From: an uncultured Anaerococcus sp.
GTDB taxonomy: Bacteria; Bacillota; Clostridia; Tissierellales; Peptoniphilaceae
Reading direction: 5' to 3'
DNA length: 15,895 nucleotides
NCBI GenBank assembly: GCA_900550345.1
Contig: URRX01000017.1
Location: forward strand, 1-15,895
Shown here: positions 1 through 7,382 of the stretch, one piece after another
How the letters are laid out: each line of letters begins with the position of its first letter
Position numbering within the stretch: the first letter of the stretch is position 1
The notes under the pieces: generated by a model
The model's database searches: none
Told to the model about the DNA's origin: nothing
The model's input: only the letters and a program-made list of their open reading frames with translations
Made by a program: the position numbers and the translations under genes

Positions 1-1819
1 TTTCATTGTTTAGAAAAGAAAGGTAAGATTTTATTTCTTTTACTTCTTTCATTGCTGAAGGTAAAATTTCTTGATAAATTAAATTAGATAAAACTTCTAA
101 TTCTTGTTGGCAGAATTTACATATTTCATCAAATTCTACATTTATAATTGAATCTATTTCTTTTTGACTAAAGATTTTTTCATCTTTGTATAGGTCAAAA
201 GATGAATTATTATTTGCAAAAACTAAAGCATCTAGGAAGGTTTTGTGGTTTTCTAATCCTCTTTTTTCAGCTTCTTTTACCCACTCTTTAGAATAACCAT
301 CTCCTTGGAATAATATTTTAGAGTTTTCTTTATAAGTTTCTTTTACAATTTTATAAACTTCATTTTTTAAATCTTTATCACTTTTTCCTTCAAGCCTTTG
401 GTAAAATTCTTTTAAAACTTTTGCCATAGAAAGATTTATTACTGTATTTAAATCTGCAGCTGATTTTGATGAGCCAAGCATTCTAAATTCAAATTTATTT
501 CCAGTAAAAGCAATTGGCGAGGTCCTATTTCTATCTGATGAATCTGTAGAAAGTTCACCAAGATGAGGAATTTTGACCTTGTTTTTTATATCTTTAATCT
601 TTTCATCATTTGCAATTGATTTTAAAATATTTTCCAAATCTTTTCCAATAAAAACTGAAATTATTGATGGAGGTGCTTCGTTTCCACCAAGTCTATAATC
701 ATTTGAGACTGAAGATGAAGAAAGTCTAATTAAGTTTTGGTATTTATTGCATACTTTAATCATTGCTGATAAAAATAGCAAAAATAGGTGGTTATTTTTT
801 GGATCTTTTCCTGGGGAAAAACAATTTTTTCCATAATTTGTAGATAAGGAATAATTATTGTGTTTACCACTTCCTGCCATATTTTTGAAAGGTTTTTCTT
901 TTAAAAGACAATATAAATTATGTCTAATAGCAGTTTTTTCCAAAATATGCATCAACAATTGATTATTATCAACTGAAATATTAGCATTTTCAAACATTAT
1001 GGCAATTTCAAATTGATTTGGGCCAACCTCGTTATGCTCAGCTTCCATATATATTCCCAAATCATAAAGTTGTTCATTTATATCTTCAAAAAAATCATTA
1101 ACTCTTTGTGGAATTGCTCCAAGATAATGAGAAATAATTTCTTTTTCAACCATAGGATCACGACCAACTAGACTCATTCCACAATATTCAAGGTCAATTC
1201 TTTTATCAAAAAATTCTTTATCTATCAAATAAAATTCTTGTTCAAGACCAACTTTTGGTTTTACCCTATAAGTTTTTTCCTCCTTCAAAAATAAATTACA
1301 AATTGGACTGGCATACTTACTAATCCTATTCATTGATTCAATTAAAGGCAATTTTTTATCAAGTTTTTCTCCATAAAAAGAAACAAAAACTGATGGTATA
1401 TATAAAACTTTATCTTCTATAAAAGAATTTGCTGTCAGATCCCAATATGTATAACCACGTGCCTCAAAAGTTGATCTCATTCCACCAGATGGAAATGATG
1501 ATGCATCTGGTTCTCCCTTTATTAGTTCTTTTCCAGAAAATCTATTTATTGGATTGTGTTTATCATCTCTATTTAAAAAAGCAGTTTTTTTGTTGGCTGT
1601 TTTTCCATTTAAAGGTTGAAACCAATGAGTATAAGAAGTTGCACCTTTTGAAATAGCCCAAGATTTCATGGCGTGTGCAATAGAATCTGCAGTTTCCCTA
1701 TCAAGATTATCATTATTTCTGGCAGCTTCTTTCCATTTTAAATAAACGGGAAAGGGTACATTTTCTTTCATAGTCTTTTTATCAAAAGCTAAGTTTCCAA
1801 ATTTTTTTAAATCCATCAT
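1..1819 (-). CDS. glnN: Type III glutamine synthetase, partial (C-terminus beyond window edge)
   Basis: Glutamine synthetase makes glutamine from glutamate, ammonia and ATP in the cytoplasm. The minus-strand frame is open for 606 codons from an ATG at 1819 to the left window edge. Type III motifs seen in order: FPSGGMRSTFEARGYTYWD (residues 109-127), GLEQEFYLID with paired glutamates (191-200), EAEHNEVGPNQFEIA (259-273), GSGKHNNYSL (315-324) and RLGGNEAPPSII (375-386). The last is characteristic of the long GlnN class and absent from ordinary GlnA. Family members run to about 630-730 residues, so only the C-terminal end is missing. Two ATGs lie in tandem (1819 and 1816). The AAAGGT ribosome binding site is 3 bases before the first and 6 before the second, so 1816 is an equally good start. 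The gene is divergent from the NlpC/P60 gene. Family assignment is firm. Confidence 0.95.
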   Translation of the reverse strand, partial: MMDLKKFGNLAFDKKTMKENVPFPVYLKWKEAARNNDNLDRETADSIAHAMKSWAISKGATSYTHWFQPLNGKTANKKTAFLNRDDKHNPINRFSGKELIKGEPDASSFPSGGMRSTFEARGYTYWDLTANSFIEDKVLYIPSVFVSFYGEKLDKKLPLIESMNRISKYASPICNLFLKEEKTYRVKPKVGLEQEFYLIDKEFFDKRIDLEYCGMSLVGRDPMVEKEIISHYLGAIPQRVNDFFEDINEQLYDLGIYMEAEHNEVGPNQFEIAIMFENANISVDNNQLLMHILEKTAIRHNLYCLLKEKPFKNMAGSGKHNNYSLSTNYGKNCFSPGKDPKNNHLFLLFLSAMIKVCNKYQNLIRLSSSSVSNDYRLGGNEAPPSIISVFIGKDLENILKSIANDEKIKDIKNKVKIPHLGELSTDSSDRNRTSPIAFTGNKFEFRMLGSSKSAADLNTVINLSMAKVLKEFYQRLEGKSDKDLKNEVYKIVKETYKENSKILFQGDGYSKEWVKEAEKRGLENHKTFLDALVFANNNSSFDLYKDEKIFSQKEIDSIINVEFDEICKFCQQELEVLSNLIYQEILPSAMKEVKEIKSYLSFLNNE

Positions 1820-1864
1820 TTTACCTTTCTTAAATTCTAAAATTTTCAAAAAATTGTTCAGTTA

Positions 1865-1893
1865 ATTATATCACAAATAGCCTAAATTTAAAT
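1865..1893 (-). promoter_or_regulatory. Probable promoter of the glutamine synthetase gene (extended -10)
   Basis: On the minus strand a perfect TATAAT (1870-1865) is directly preceded by TGA (1873-1871), an extended -10 element. The -35 position (about 1893-1888) is only ATTTAA, a weak match. The -10 lies about 45 bases before the ATG. No riboswitch or clear operator was seen between it and the gene. Confidence 0.6.
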
Positions 1894-1963
1894 TTATTAA
1901 AAATATATTATTTTATAAAATATTTTTTAGATTAATAAATATTTACAATTAAAATTTTAATAA

Positions 1964-1992
1964 TTGACACTATACAAATATAATGATAAATT
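1964..1992 (+). promoter_or_regulatory. Promoter of the NlpC/P60 gene
   Basis: Consensus -35 TTGACA (1964-1969), a 17-base spacer, then -10 TAAATT (1987-1992) preceded by TG-n (1984-1986). An alternative TATAAT at 1979-1984 is only 9 bases from this -35 and is badly spaced for it. The predicted transcript start near 2000 leaves a short leader before the ribosome binding site at 2019-2026. Confidence 0.65.
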
Positions 1993-2030
1993 AATAGTAG
2001 TTGAAATATAAATATTTTGAGGATGGGGAA

Positions 2031-3092
2031 ATGAGAAAAAACAAAAAAACTTTAATATTTTTATCAGGAATTATAGCATTTCAATTTTTTGCTCCAAAAA
2101 GTGAGTCAAAAGCCAAAGCTTTATTAATAAATTATGATATTACTGAAGGAGTAAATGTTACTGACAAACCAAGTGGCGAAAAGGGCATGAAATTTGTCGG
2201 TGGAATTGATTATCCTGATGTATATGAAATAAAAGGCGAAAAAAACGATTGTTTCGAAATAGAATTTGAAGGCAAAAAAGCCTACACCGAAAAAGCTTGG
2301 TATCATGTTTTAGATGATATAAAAGCTATAAACAAAGGAAAAATTTACGAAAAAGCCGATGAAAAATCAAAAGAAGTTGCTGATTTTAAAAAAGATGAAA
2401 AAGTTACTTTGGTAAATTTTTCTGATAATGATTTTGTAAAAATAAAAAAAGGCGATAAAACAGGATTTGCAAAAATTGATAATTTTGATATTTCCAAAAA
2501 AGATTCTAAAGACTTGGATAAAATCAAAGATAAATATAAGAAAATATACGAATCTATAAAAAGATATATGGATTATCTTGATAGAAATAATTTAAGTTTG
2601 TATCCAGTTGATGAAAAAAATACAGAAGTTCAAAATGAAATCACAAGAATTTATCCTGAAAATAATACAGAAGATAATCAAAACGATCAAAGCGAAGAAG
2701 TTGAATATGTTTATTACACAGTTGATGGCGATGATATAGGATCAAAGGCTTATAATTTTGCAACAAACTTTATTGGCAATCCATATGTTTGGGGTGGAAC
2801 AAGTCTTACAAATGGAGTTGATTGTTCTGGTTTTACCCAACAAGTATATGGAAAATTTGGAATAGGTCTTCCCCATTTTGCCCAAAGTCAAGCAGATTAT
2901 GGAAAAACAATAAATCTTGGTGAGGAAAAAGCAGGAGACTTGGTATTTTTTGGAACAAGCCTTTCAAATATTACCCACGTTGCAATAGCAGATGGTCAAG
3001 GTGGAATAGTTCATGCAGCAAATCCAAGAGATGGAATAATAACATCAGGAATAGGAAATCCTATAATTATAAAAAGATTAATAGAAGAATAA
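2031..3092 (+). CDS. Secreted NlpC/P60 peptidoglycan endopeptidase
   Basis: Predicted exported cell-wall hydrolase of 353 residues. The N-terminus is a signal peptide: basic MRKNKK, a hydrophobic stretch, then small residues around SESKAKA. Residues about 30-150 look like bacterial SH3-type beta modules, which often bind the wall (inferred from pattern). A charged, Asn/Asp/Glu-rich linker at about 160-225 joins them to a C-terminal NlpC/P60 domain (about 235-350). That domain contains YVWGG, DCSGF with the catalytic Cys265, THVAIA with His316 and VHAA with His328. Family members typically cleave D-Glu-diamino acid bonds in stem peptides. The in-frame TTG at 2001 is rejected as start because GAGGATGGGG sits just before the ATG at 2031. 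The gene is monocistronic with its own promoter. The exact bond cleaved is unknown. Confidence 0.9.
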   Translation: MRKNKKTLIFLSGIIAFQFFAPKSESKAKALLINYDITEGVNVTDKPSGEKGMKFVGGIDYPDVYEIKGEKNDCFEIEFEGKKAYTEKAWYHVLDDIKAINKGKIYEKADEKSKEVADFKKDEKVTLVNFSDNDFVKIKKGDKTGFAKIDNFDISKKDSKDLDKIKDKYKKIYESIKRYMDYLDRNNLSLYPVDEKNTEVQNEITRIYPENNTEDNQNDQSEEVEYVYYTVDGDDIGSKAYNFATNFIGNPYVWGGTSLTNGVDCSGFTQQVYGKFGIGLPHFAQSQADYGKTINLGEEKAGDLVFFGTSLSNITHVAIADGQGGIVHAANPRDGIITSGIGNPIIIKRLIEE

Positions 3093-3093
3093 A

Positions 3094-3112
3094 AAACGTC
3101 CTTAGGGCGTTT
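3094..3112 (-). terminator. Hairpin after the NlpC/P60 gene, terminator-like on the minus strand
   Basis: AAACGTCC (3094-3101) pairs with GGGCGTTT (3105-3112) around the loop TTA, with one G-U pair. On the plus strand it is followed by CAGAGC, not by a T-run, so it is not a classical terminator for the gene to its left. On the minus strand it is followed by TTTTTT. It is nearly the same hairpin as the one at 3284-3302. Confidence 0.5.
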
Positions 3113-3174
3113 CAGAGCGTAGATAAAGTCAGTTTAATAATATATTAATAATTCAAAAATAAAATTGTGCTATA

Positions 3175-3258
3175 ACCCATCTCGACTAAGTGAGTGAAAC
3201 GAAAGCATGGAGATATCTCATGAGATTTCTCCGCTCGTTGCACTCGGTTGAAATGGGT
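3175..3258. repeat. Intergenic palindromic repeat, copy A (84 bp)
   Basis: Begins ACCCATCTCGAC and ends GTTGAAATGGGT, imperfect inverted ends. Inside, GAGTGAAACGAAAGC pairs with GCTCGTTGCACTC, and further in lies the palindrome ATCTCATGAGAT, so nearly the whole element can fold into one long hairpin. It matches the reverse complement of the partial copy at 15820-15895, sharing AAATCTCATGAGAT and a block around TTCGTTTCACTCAC. It lies between the NlpC/P60 gene and the glutamate dehydrogenase gene and contains no ORF of note. Confidence 0.8.
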
Positions 3259-3283
3259 AAATTTTTAGTTTATCAACATACTG

Positions 3284-3308
3284 AAACGTCGTTGGGACGT
3301 TTTTTTTT
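3284..3308 (+). terminator. Rho-independent terminator after the NlpC/P60 gene
   Basis: AAACGTC (3284-3290), loop GTTGG, GACGTTT (3296-3302), with a run of nine T beginning inside the right arm (3300-3308). It is the only good plus-strand terminator between the NlpC/P60 gene and glutamate dehydrogenase. A transcript would pass through repeat copy A before reaching it. Confidence 0.8.
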
Positions 3309-3309
3309 A

Positions 3310-3338
3310 TTGTTTGTCAGAAAAAATAATGCTATAAT
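3310..3338 (+). promoter_or_regulatory. Promoter of the glutamate dehydrogenase gene
   Basis: -35 TTGTTT (3310-3315), 17-base spacer, perfect -10 TATAAT (3333-3338) with TGC directly before it (extended -10). The -35 starts within two bases of the T-run of the preceding terminator. The leader to the ATG at 3393 is about 47 bases and holds no recognisable riboswitch. Confidence 0.7.
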
Positions 3339-3392
3339 AATTTAAAATATTAAATTTTATAAAATTTAATTTGTAATTATAAGGAGTTAAAA

Positions 3393-4664
3393 ATGACGGA
3401 TACATTAAATCCATTAAAGTCAGCACAAAATCAAATAAAAATAGCTTGCCAAAAATTAAATTTGGATCCAGCTGTTTATGAAATTTTAAAAGAGCCTCAA
3501 AGATTTATTGAAATTTCTATTCCAGTAAAAATGGATGATGGATCTTTGAAAGTATTTAAAGGATACAGGTCTGCTCACAACAATGCTCTTGGCCCTTCTA
3601 AGGGTGGAGTTAGATTTCATCAAAATGTAAATATAGAAGAGGTTAAGGCTCTATCAACTTGGATGAGTTTAAAAGCAGGACTTTTGGAAATTCCTTATGG
3701 CGGAGGAAAAGGTGGTATCACTGTTGATCCAAAAAAATTATCTGAAAGAGAACTTGAAAATTTATCTCGTGGCTATATTAGAGGTCTTCATAAATATTTG
3801 GGAGAAAGAATCGATATTCCAGCACCAGATGTAAATACAAATGGAAAAATAATGTCATATTTTACAGACGAATATATAAAATTAAATGGGGATAGACAAG
3901 ATATTGGAACTTTTACTGGCAAACCATTAATTCTTGGAGGAAGCCTTGGTAGAGATGAAGCTACGGGTTTTGGAGTAGTAATTACTACAAAATATGTAGC
4001 TAAAAAAATAGGACTTGATTTAAAAAATTCTGAAATTGGTCTTCAAGGTTTTGGAAATGTAGGAAGCTATACTTTAAAATATTTGATAAAAGAAGGAGCA
4101 AAAGTTAAATATCTTTCAATTAGAGATGAAAGTGAAAAATGTGGACGCTCTGCCCTTTATTCAGAAAATGGATTTGATTATGAATCTTTAAAAAAATATA
4201 GGCAAGAAAATAAAACTCTTGTTGGATATCCTAATGCTAAAAAAATATCTGATGAAGCGTTTTGGAATACAAAATTTGATATCTTAATTCCTGCAGCCTT
4301 AGAAAATATTATAACCGAAAAAATAGCTAGAAATTTAGATGTAAAATTAATTGTAGAGGGTGCAAATGGACCTACAACTCCTGAGGCAGATAAAATTCTT
4401 AAAGAAAAAAATGTAGAAGTGATTGCTGATATTCTTGCAAATTCTGGTGGGGTTTTGGTTTCTTATTATGAATGGATACAAAATCAATATGGAAATTATT
4501 GGTCAAAAGAAAAAGTTCAAGAAAAACAAGTTAAAGATATGAAAAAATCTCTTGATGGAATTTACCAAATAAAAGAAGAATATAAGACAGATTTAAGAGA
4601 AGCTTCATATATGTTTGCAATAAAAAGAATAGCAGAAGCTATGAAGCTTCGTGGTTGGTATTAA
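3393..4664 (+). CDS. gdhA: Glutamate dehydrogenase
   Basis: Cytoplasmic glutamate dehydrogenase, interconverting glutamate with 2-oxoglutarate and ammonia. At 423 residues it has the length of the hexameric clostridial class; Peptoniphilus asaccharolyticus has a close-length NAD-dependent enzyme. Substrate-side motifs are GPSKGGVRFH (Lys70), the segment with Lys94, PYGGGKGG (Lys106, catalytic lysine position) and PAPDVNT (Asp146, catalytic aspartate position). The dinucleotide domain has GFGNVG at 219-224, and VEGANGPTTPEA follows at about 331-342. AAGGAG stands six bases before the ATG. The gene has its own promoter and converges on the DUF1002 gene. In amino-acid-fermenting anaerobes this enzyme usually opens glutamate catabolism; coenzyme preference cannot be read with certainty here. 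No truncation or missing catalytic residue was seen. Confidence 0.95.
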   Translation: MTDTLNPLKSAQNQIKIACQKLNLDPAVYEILKEPQRFIEISIPVKMDDGSLKVFKGYRSAHNNALGPSKGGVRFHQNVNIEEVKALSTWMSLKAGLLEIPYGGGKGGITVDPKKLSERELENLSRGYIRGLHKYLGERIDIPAPDVNTNGKIMSYFTDEYIKLNGDRQDIGTFTGKPLILGGSLGRDEATGFGVVITTKYVAKKIGLDLKNSEIGLQGFGNVGSYTLKYLIKEGAKVKYLSIRDESEKCGRSALYSENGFDYESLKKYRQENKTLVGYPNAKKISDEAFWNTKFDILIPAALENIITEKIARNLDVKLIVEGANGPTTPEADKILKEKNVEVIADILANSGGVLVSYYEWIQNQYGNYWSKEKVQEKQVKDMKKSLDGIYQIKEEYKTDLREASYMFAIKRIAEAMKLRGWY

Positions 4665-4705
4665 AATATATTTTTAATTTTAACTTAATATAAATATAAA
4701 AATAA

Positions 4706-4837
4706 ACCCATCTCGAGTGTTATTGAGAGATCTCTCCACACTAAAATCCTTTTGCTTTGCAAATTCTTCCGTGATTTAGTACTAGTTTTAGGAATAAATA
4801 TGCCAAATCAAGGCATATTTATCAGGTCGAGATGGGT
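4706..4837. repeat. Intergenic palindromic repeat, copy B (132 bp)
   Basis: Begins ACCCATCTCGAG and ends GTCGAGATGGGT, with GAGAGATCTCTC near the left end. The right part carries a strong hairpin at 4795-4821: TAAATATGCC, loop AAATCAA, GGCATATTTA. The same hairpin with changed stem bases recurs in copy E. It lies 41 bases after the glutamate dehydrogenase stop, and on the plus strand is followed by a T-rich stretch, so it may serve as that gene's 3' end (inference). Confidence 0.8.
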
Positions 4838-4928
4838 GTTTCTTTCTTTATTTTTTATAAAAAAAACTATTTAATATTTTCTAAAAAATAATATTTCAAA
4901 ATTTATCTTAAAATTAAATAAAAAAATT

Positions 4929-5031
4929 ACCCATCTCGATCCCAGTCGAGAGATCTATTTGCTTTATTTTATCTTAAAAATTTACTTATTCTTTGAGATC
5001 TCTCAACTCCTTATAGTGTGTCGAGATGGGT
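4929..5031. repeat. Intergenic palindromic repeat, copy C (103 bp); possible two-way terminator
   Basis: Begins ACCCATCTCGAT and ends GTCGAGATGGGT, with AGTCGAGAGATC near the left end and GAGATCTCTC on the right. It is T-run flanked in both directions: TTTTT follows on the plus strand, and TAATTTTTTT follows the minus-strand reading. It sits between two convergent genes (glutamate dehydrogenase and DUF1002), so a two-way terminator role is reasonable but untested. Bases 4978-5004 are identical to 10587-10613 in copy E. Confidence 0.8.
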
Positions 5032-5046
5032 TTTTATGATTTTTAA

Positions 5047-6027
5047 TTAATTATTTGAACTATCATTATTTGAATTTGTAAATGATGAGAATAAATCTTT
5101 AAAAAATTGAACTATTTTATCCCAAAGACCTGACTCTTTTACATCATTTCCAACTTTATTTATATCATCTTTATTATCTTCGTAGAATTTTTTACCTTTT
5201 TCTGTAAGATCTCCTGCGAATTTTTTTAGGTTTTCTTCTACATTTTTGCTATCTATCGCTGGACTTTCTTGATATTTTTCAAAATAATTTACAAGAATTT
5301 GTATATTATTATTTGAAAGTATATCCCCCATATTTACATTTTTCAAAGCATCTTGAATAAATATTTGAATTTGGTTGCTATCTGCAGGCTTTCCATTTTG
5401 ATCTTTGTATTCTTTTAGATTTTGTTTTACTTCTGCAACAGCTTGGTCTAATTTATCTTTATCAAAAGATCCATTTCCTTCATTTTCATCACTAATTTTT
5501 TTCAAAGTTCCAAGTTCTTCTTGGGCAGTTTGTGTACTTTGTGTATCAACTTTTTCACCAGTCATTTCAAATGCTTTATAAACTCCAACTAAAGCAGATT
5601 CTCCAGTAACTTTTGTTGGACTTGCTACTTTTATTTCTGCATCACTAATTCCTGAAGTTATGGCTGCATTTGTGTATTGACTTTCTGTAATTGATGTAAT
5701 ATTTTCAGGTGTCAAAATATCTACCTTTATTCCACTTCCTTCTGGAAGTTTTTTTACAGAAACTGATGAAATCATATCATAGTCGTTTGCGCTGTATCCT
5801 AAATATTTTTCACAATCAGCACCATTTACACTTGCCATGTTTATATCTTCTGTTAGTTCTAATTTATTTTTTACTTGATCAATTTGATTTTGATTTAATC
5901 CAATACCATACATGAATGAATGTTTATCTGAATCAAAATTATCATTAGCCTTTGAAATTTGCGGAATAGATAGAATTATTGCAAATAATAACCCTAAAAG
6001 CCACTTGTTTTTAATTATTTTTTTCAT
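5047..6027 (-). CDS. Secreted DUF1002 family protein
   Basis: A 326-residue protein with an N-terminal signal peptide (MKKIIKNK, then a hydrophobic stretch to about residue 22, with SKA-N as a likely cleavage zone). The following region has the features of the DUF1002 family: a GxxxxQ-type helix start near GIGLNQNQI, GYSANDYDMISSVSV (about 77-91), an alternating beta/alpha segment around VDILTPENIT, and SGISDAEIKVASPTKVTGESALVGVYKAFE-like sequence (about 125-154), here described in outline. The rest is acidic, helical and low in complexity, ending in a Ser/Asn-rich tail. The family has no established function; members are mostly exported Firmicute proteins. AGGGGAG precedes the ATG. It lies 17 bases after the Mrp-like ATPase gene on the same strand, so the two are probably cotranscribed. 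Confidence 0.8.
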   Translation of the reverse strand: MKKIIKNKWLLGLLFAIILSIPQISKANDNFDSDKHSFMYGIGLNQNQIDQVKNKLELTEDINMASVNGADCEKYLGYSANDYDMISSVSVKKLPEGSGIKVDILTPENITSITESQYTNAAITSGISDAEIKVASPTKVTGESALVGVYKAFEMTGEKVDTQSTQTAQEELGTLKKISDENEGNGSFDKDKLDQAVAEVKQNLKEYKDQNGKPADSNQIQIFIQDALKNVNMGDILSNNNIQILVNYFEKYQESPAIDSKNVEENLKKFAGDLTEKGKKFYEDNKDDINKVGNDVKESGLWDKIVQFFKDLFSSFTNSNNDSSNN

Positions 6028-6044
6028 AAATCTCCCCTAAAATT

Positions 6045-6833
6045 TTATAGATTTTCAATTTTTTCTACTAAATTATCTAGATCACTTTCATCTATTTCTT
6101 CAATATTTCCTTGATCAATCAAGCTAGTTATTTCTGGATTTATAGCAAGTTTAGAAACTGTATCAATATCAAATTTTTCTGCTGTTTTTTCTGTTGAGCC
6201 TTCCCCAAAAATTTTATATACATTTCCAGTATCTGGCGCTTTGAAATATGACATATTCTCTACAATTCCCAAAGTAGTTTTTCCCATCATTTTTGCCATG
6301 TTTAAGGATTTTTCTACTACCATTCCTACAAGATCTTGTGGAGTTGTTACTGCAACTACCCCATCAATATTTAGTGATTGGAAAACTGTAAGTGGAATAT
6401 CACTTGTTCCTGGAGGCATATCTATTAATAAATAATCAATTTCTCCCCAATCCACATCTGTGTAAAATTGTTTTAAAACATTATTTACTATTGATGATCT
6501 CCATACAACTGGAGCTGATTTATCCTCTAAAACTAAATTTATAGACATAATTTTAATTCCACCCACGCTTTCTGGTGCAATCAATGTCCCATCTTCAAGA
6601 CTTCTTACGCTATCTTTTATTCCAAAAGCTTGAGGAATTGATGGACCTGTAATATCTGCATCTAAGATTGCAACCTTATTTCCATTTTTTGAAAGTTTTG
6701 CTGCGAGCATACTTGTTACAGAAGATTTTCCAACTCCTCCCTTACCAGACATAACTGCTATAGTTTTTTTAATTTTTGAACCTTCTTTTGGTTTTATTTT
6801 AAATTTATCAAAATTCATTTTATTTTCTGTCAT
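6045..6833 (-). CDS. mrp: Mrp/NBP35-family P-loop ATPase lacking the iron-sulfur cysteines
   Basis: A 262-residue cytoplasmic ATPase of the Mrp/ApbC/NBP35 family, whose studied members carry and transfer Fe-S clusters. Seen: deviant Walker A GKGGVGKSS (30-38), DADITGPSIP (58-67), LLIDMPPGTSD (135-145) and TTPQDLVG (173-180). The N-terminal DUF59 domain of longer Mrp proteins is absent, which is common. The family normally has CPxC after ENMSYF, holding the bridging cluster at the dimer interface. Here the same place reads APDT (199-202), and no cysteine occurs anywhere in the protein. It may therefore not bind a cluster, or may act as a partner subunit or in another role (inference). AAAGGAG stands six bases before the ATG. 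It is first in an operon with the DUF1002 gene. The gene symbol is a family label, not proof of function. Confidence 0.85.
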   Translation of the reverse strand: MTENKMNFDKFKIKPKEGSKIKKTIAVMSGKGGVGKSSVTSMLAAKLSKNGNKVAILDADITGPSIPQAFGIKDSVRSLEDGTLIAPESVGGIKIMSINLVLEDKSAPVVWRSSIVNNVLKQFYTDVDWGEIDYLLIDMPPGTSDIPLTVFQSLNIDGVVAVTTPQDLVGMVVEKSLNMAKMMGKTTLGIVENMSYFKAPDTGNVYKIFGEGSTEKTAEKFDIDTVSKLAINPEITSLIDQGNIEEIDESDLDNLVEKIENL

Positions 6834-6947
6834 CTCTAACTCCTTTCAAGTCTTCTAATAAATATATTATATTATATTTTCAATAATTTTCTATCTATTA
6901 ACTTTTATTTTCAAGCTTATCTTATATTTAAATTATGTGATAAAAAA

Positions 6948-6965
6948 GTTTATTAATTAATAAAC
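6948..6965. other. 18-bp perfect palindrome between divergent transcription units
   Basis: GTTTATTAATTAATAAAC is a perfect inverted repeat. It lies 39 bases upstream of the -35 of the T-box promoter and 114 bases before the mrp start. It could be a regulator binding site, but in such AT-rich sequence a palindrome of this kind can arise by chance. Confidence 0.3.
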
Positions 6966-7004
6966 AAAAATAATATTTTTTCATATAAAAATATAAATAT
7001 TTAT

Positions 7005-7033
7005 TTGACAAATGTAATTTAAGGATGTATTAT
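7005..7033 (+). promoter_or_regulatory. Promoter of the T-box/ABC importer operon
   Basis: Consensus -35 TTGACA (7005-7010), 17-base spacer, -10 TATTAT (7028-7033). Transcription would start at about 7039, at the 5' arm of T-box stem I. Confidence 0.8.
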
Positions 7034-7036
7034 TAG

Positions 7037-7336
7037 TCTAAGATTAAATATAAAAACTTTGAAAAGAAGAGTAGCTAATAAATTATAAGCACAGAGAATC
7101 TTTGTAGGCTGAAAAAAGATCTTATAATCTTAGTGAATAAAGACTTAGAGTTGTATCGAGGATATTTTGATTCGATATCGTGATTTGCACGTTATAGCAA
7201 AGGGGTATAATTTTGTACTTTCTTATTGGATCCTTTGAAAGTATATTTTGTACTTAATAAGGATATTTTTGTGAAAAAATATTAAATTTGGGTGGTAACA
7301 CGGTCTTCGTCCCTTGAGGGATGAGGACCGTTTTTT
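7037..7336 (+). promoter_or_regulatory. T-box riboswitch, probably lysine-specific
   Basis: tRNA-sensing leader upstream of the importer genes. Seen in order: base of stem I, TCTAAG (7037-7042) with CTTAGA (7144-7149); GAAGAGTA, matching the usual loop near the specifier; upper stem ATTATAAG (7082-7089) with CTTATAAT (7121-7128); AGAGA-type bulge and GGCTGA near the stem I tip; and T-box core GGGTGGTAACACGG (7290-7303). The 3' side of the specifier loop reads GAATAAAGA (7135-7143). Both plausible registers, AAA (7139-7141) or AAG (7140-7142), are lysine codons followed by a purine. The TGGT bulge would pair with tRNA ending ACCA, so discriminator A, compatible with tRNA-Lys. Uncharged tRNA should favour the antiterminator and raise importer expression. 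T-box identity is firm; the amino acid is moderately supported. Confidence 0.9.
7301..7336 (+). terminator. T-box terminator hairpin
   Basis: CGGTCTTCGTCCC (7301-7313) pairs with GGGATGAGGACCG (7318-7330), including two G-U pairs, with loop TTGA, followed by TTTTTT. The left arm overlaps the end of the T-box core, so terminator and antiterminator are mutually exclusive. Confidence 0.9.
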
Positions 7337-7382
7337 ATATTTAATTCTTAACTTATAATAAAGAAAAATTTTGGAGGAAAAA

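Noticed and set aside
2001..2030. Upstream TTG start for the NlpC/P60 protein
   Set aside because: It would place a charged ten-residue extension before the signal peptide; the ATG at 2031 has the good ribosome binding site.
3093..3392. Small coding sequence between the NlpC/P60 and glutamate dehydrogenase genes
   Set aside because: No ORF with a ribosome binding site; the stretch is accounted for by two hairpins, repeat copy A and a promoter.
4706..5031. CRISPR-like array from neighbouring repeats
   Set aside because: Copies differ in length, are not regularly spaced, have palindromic ends and no short unique spacers; no cas gene is present.
6834..6915. Promoter for mrp on the minus strand
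   Set aside because: Two TATAAT sequences (6871-6876 and 6866-6871) exist, but no -35 at 16-18 bases was convincing, and AT-rich sequence yields such matches by chance. A promoter must exist nearby but I cannot place it.
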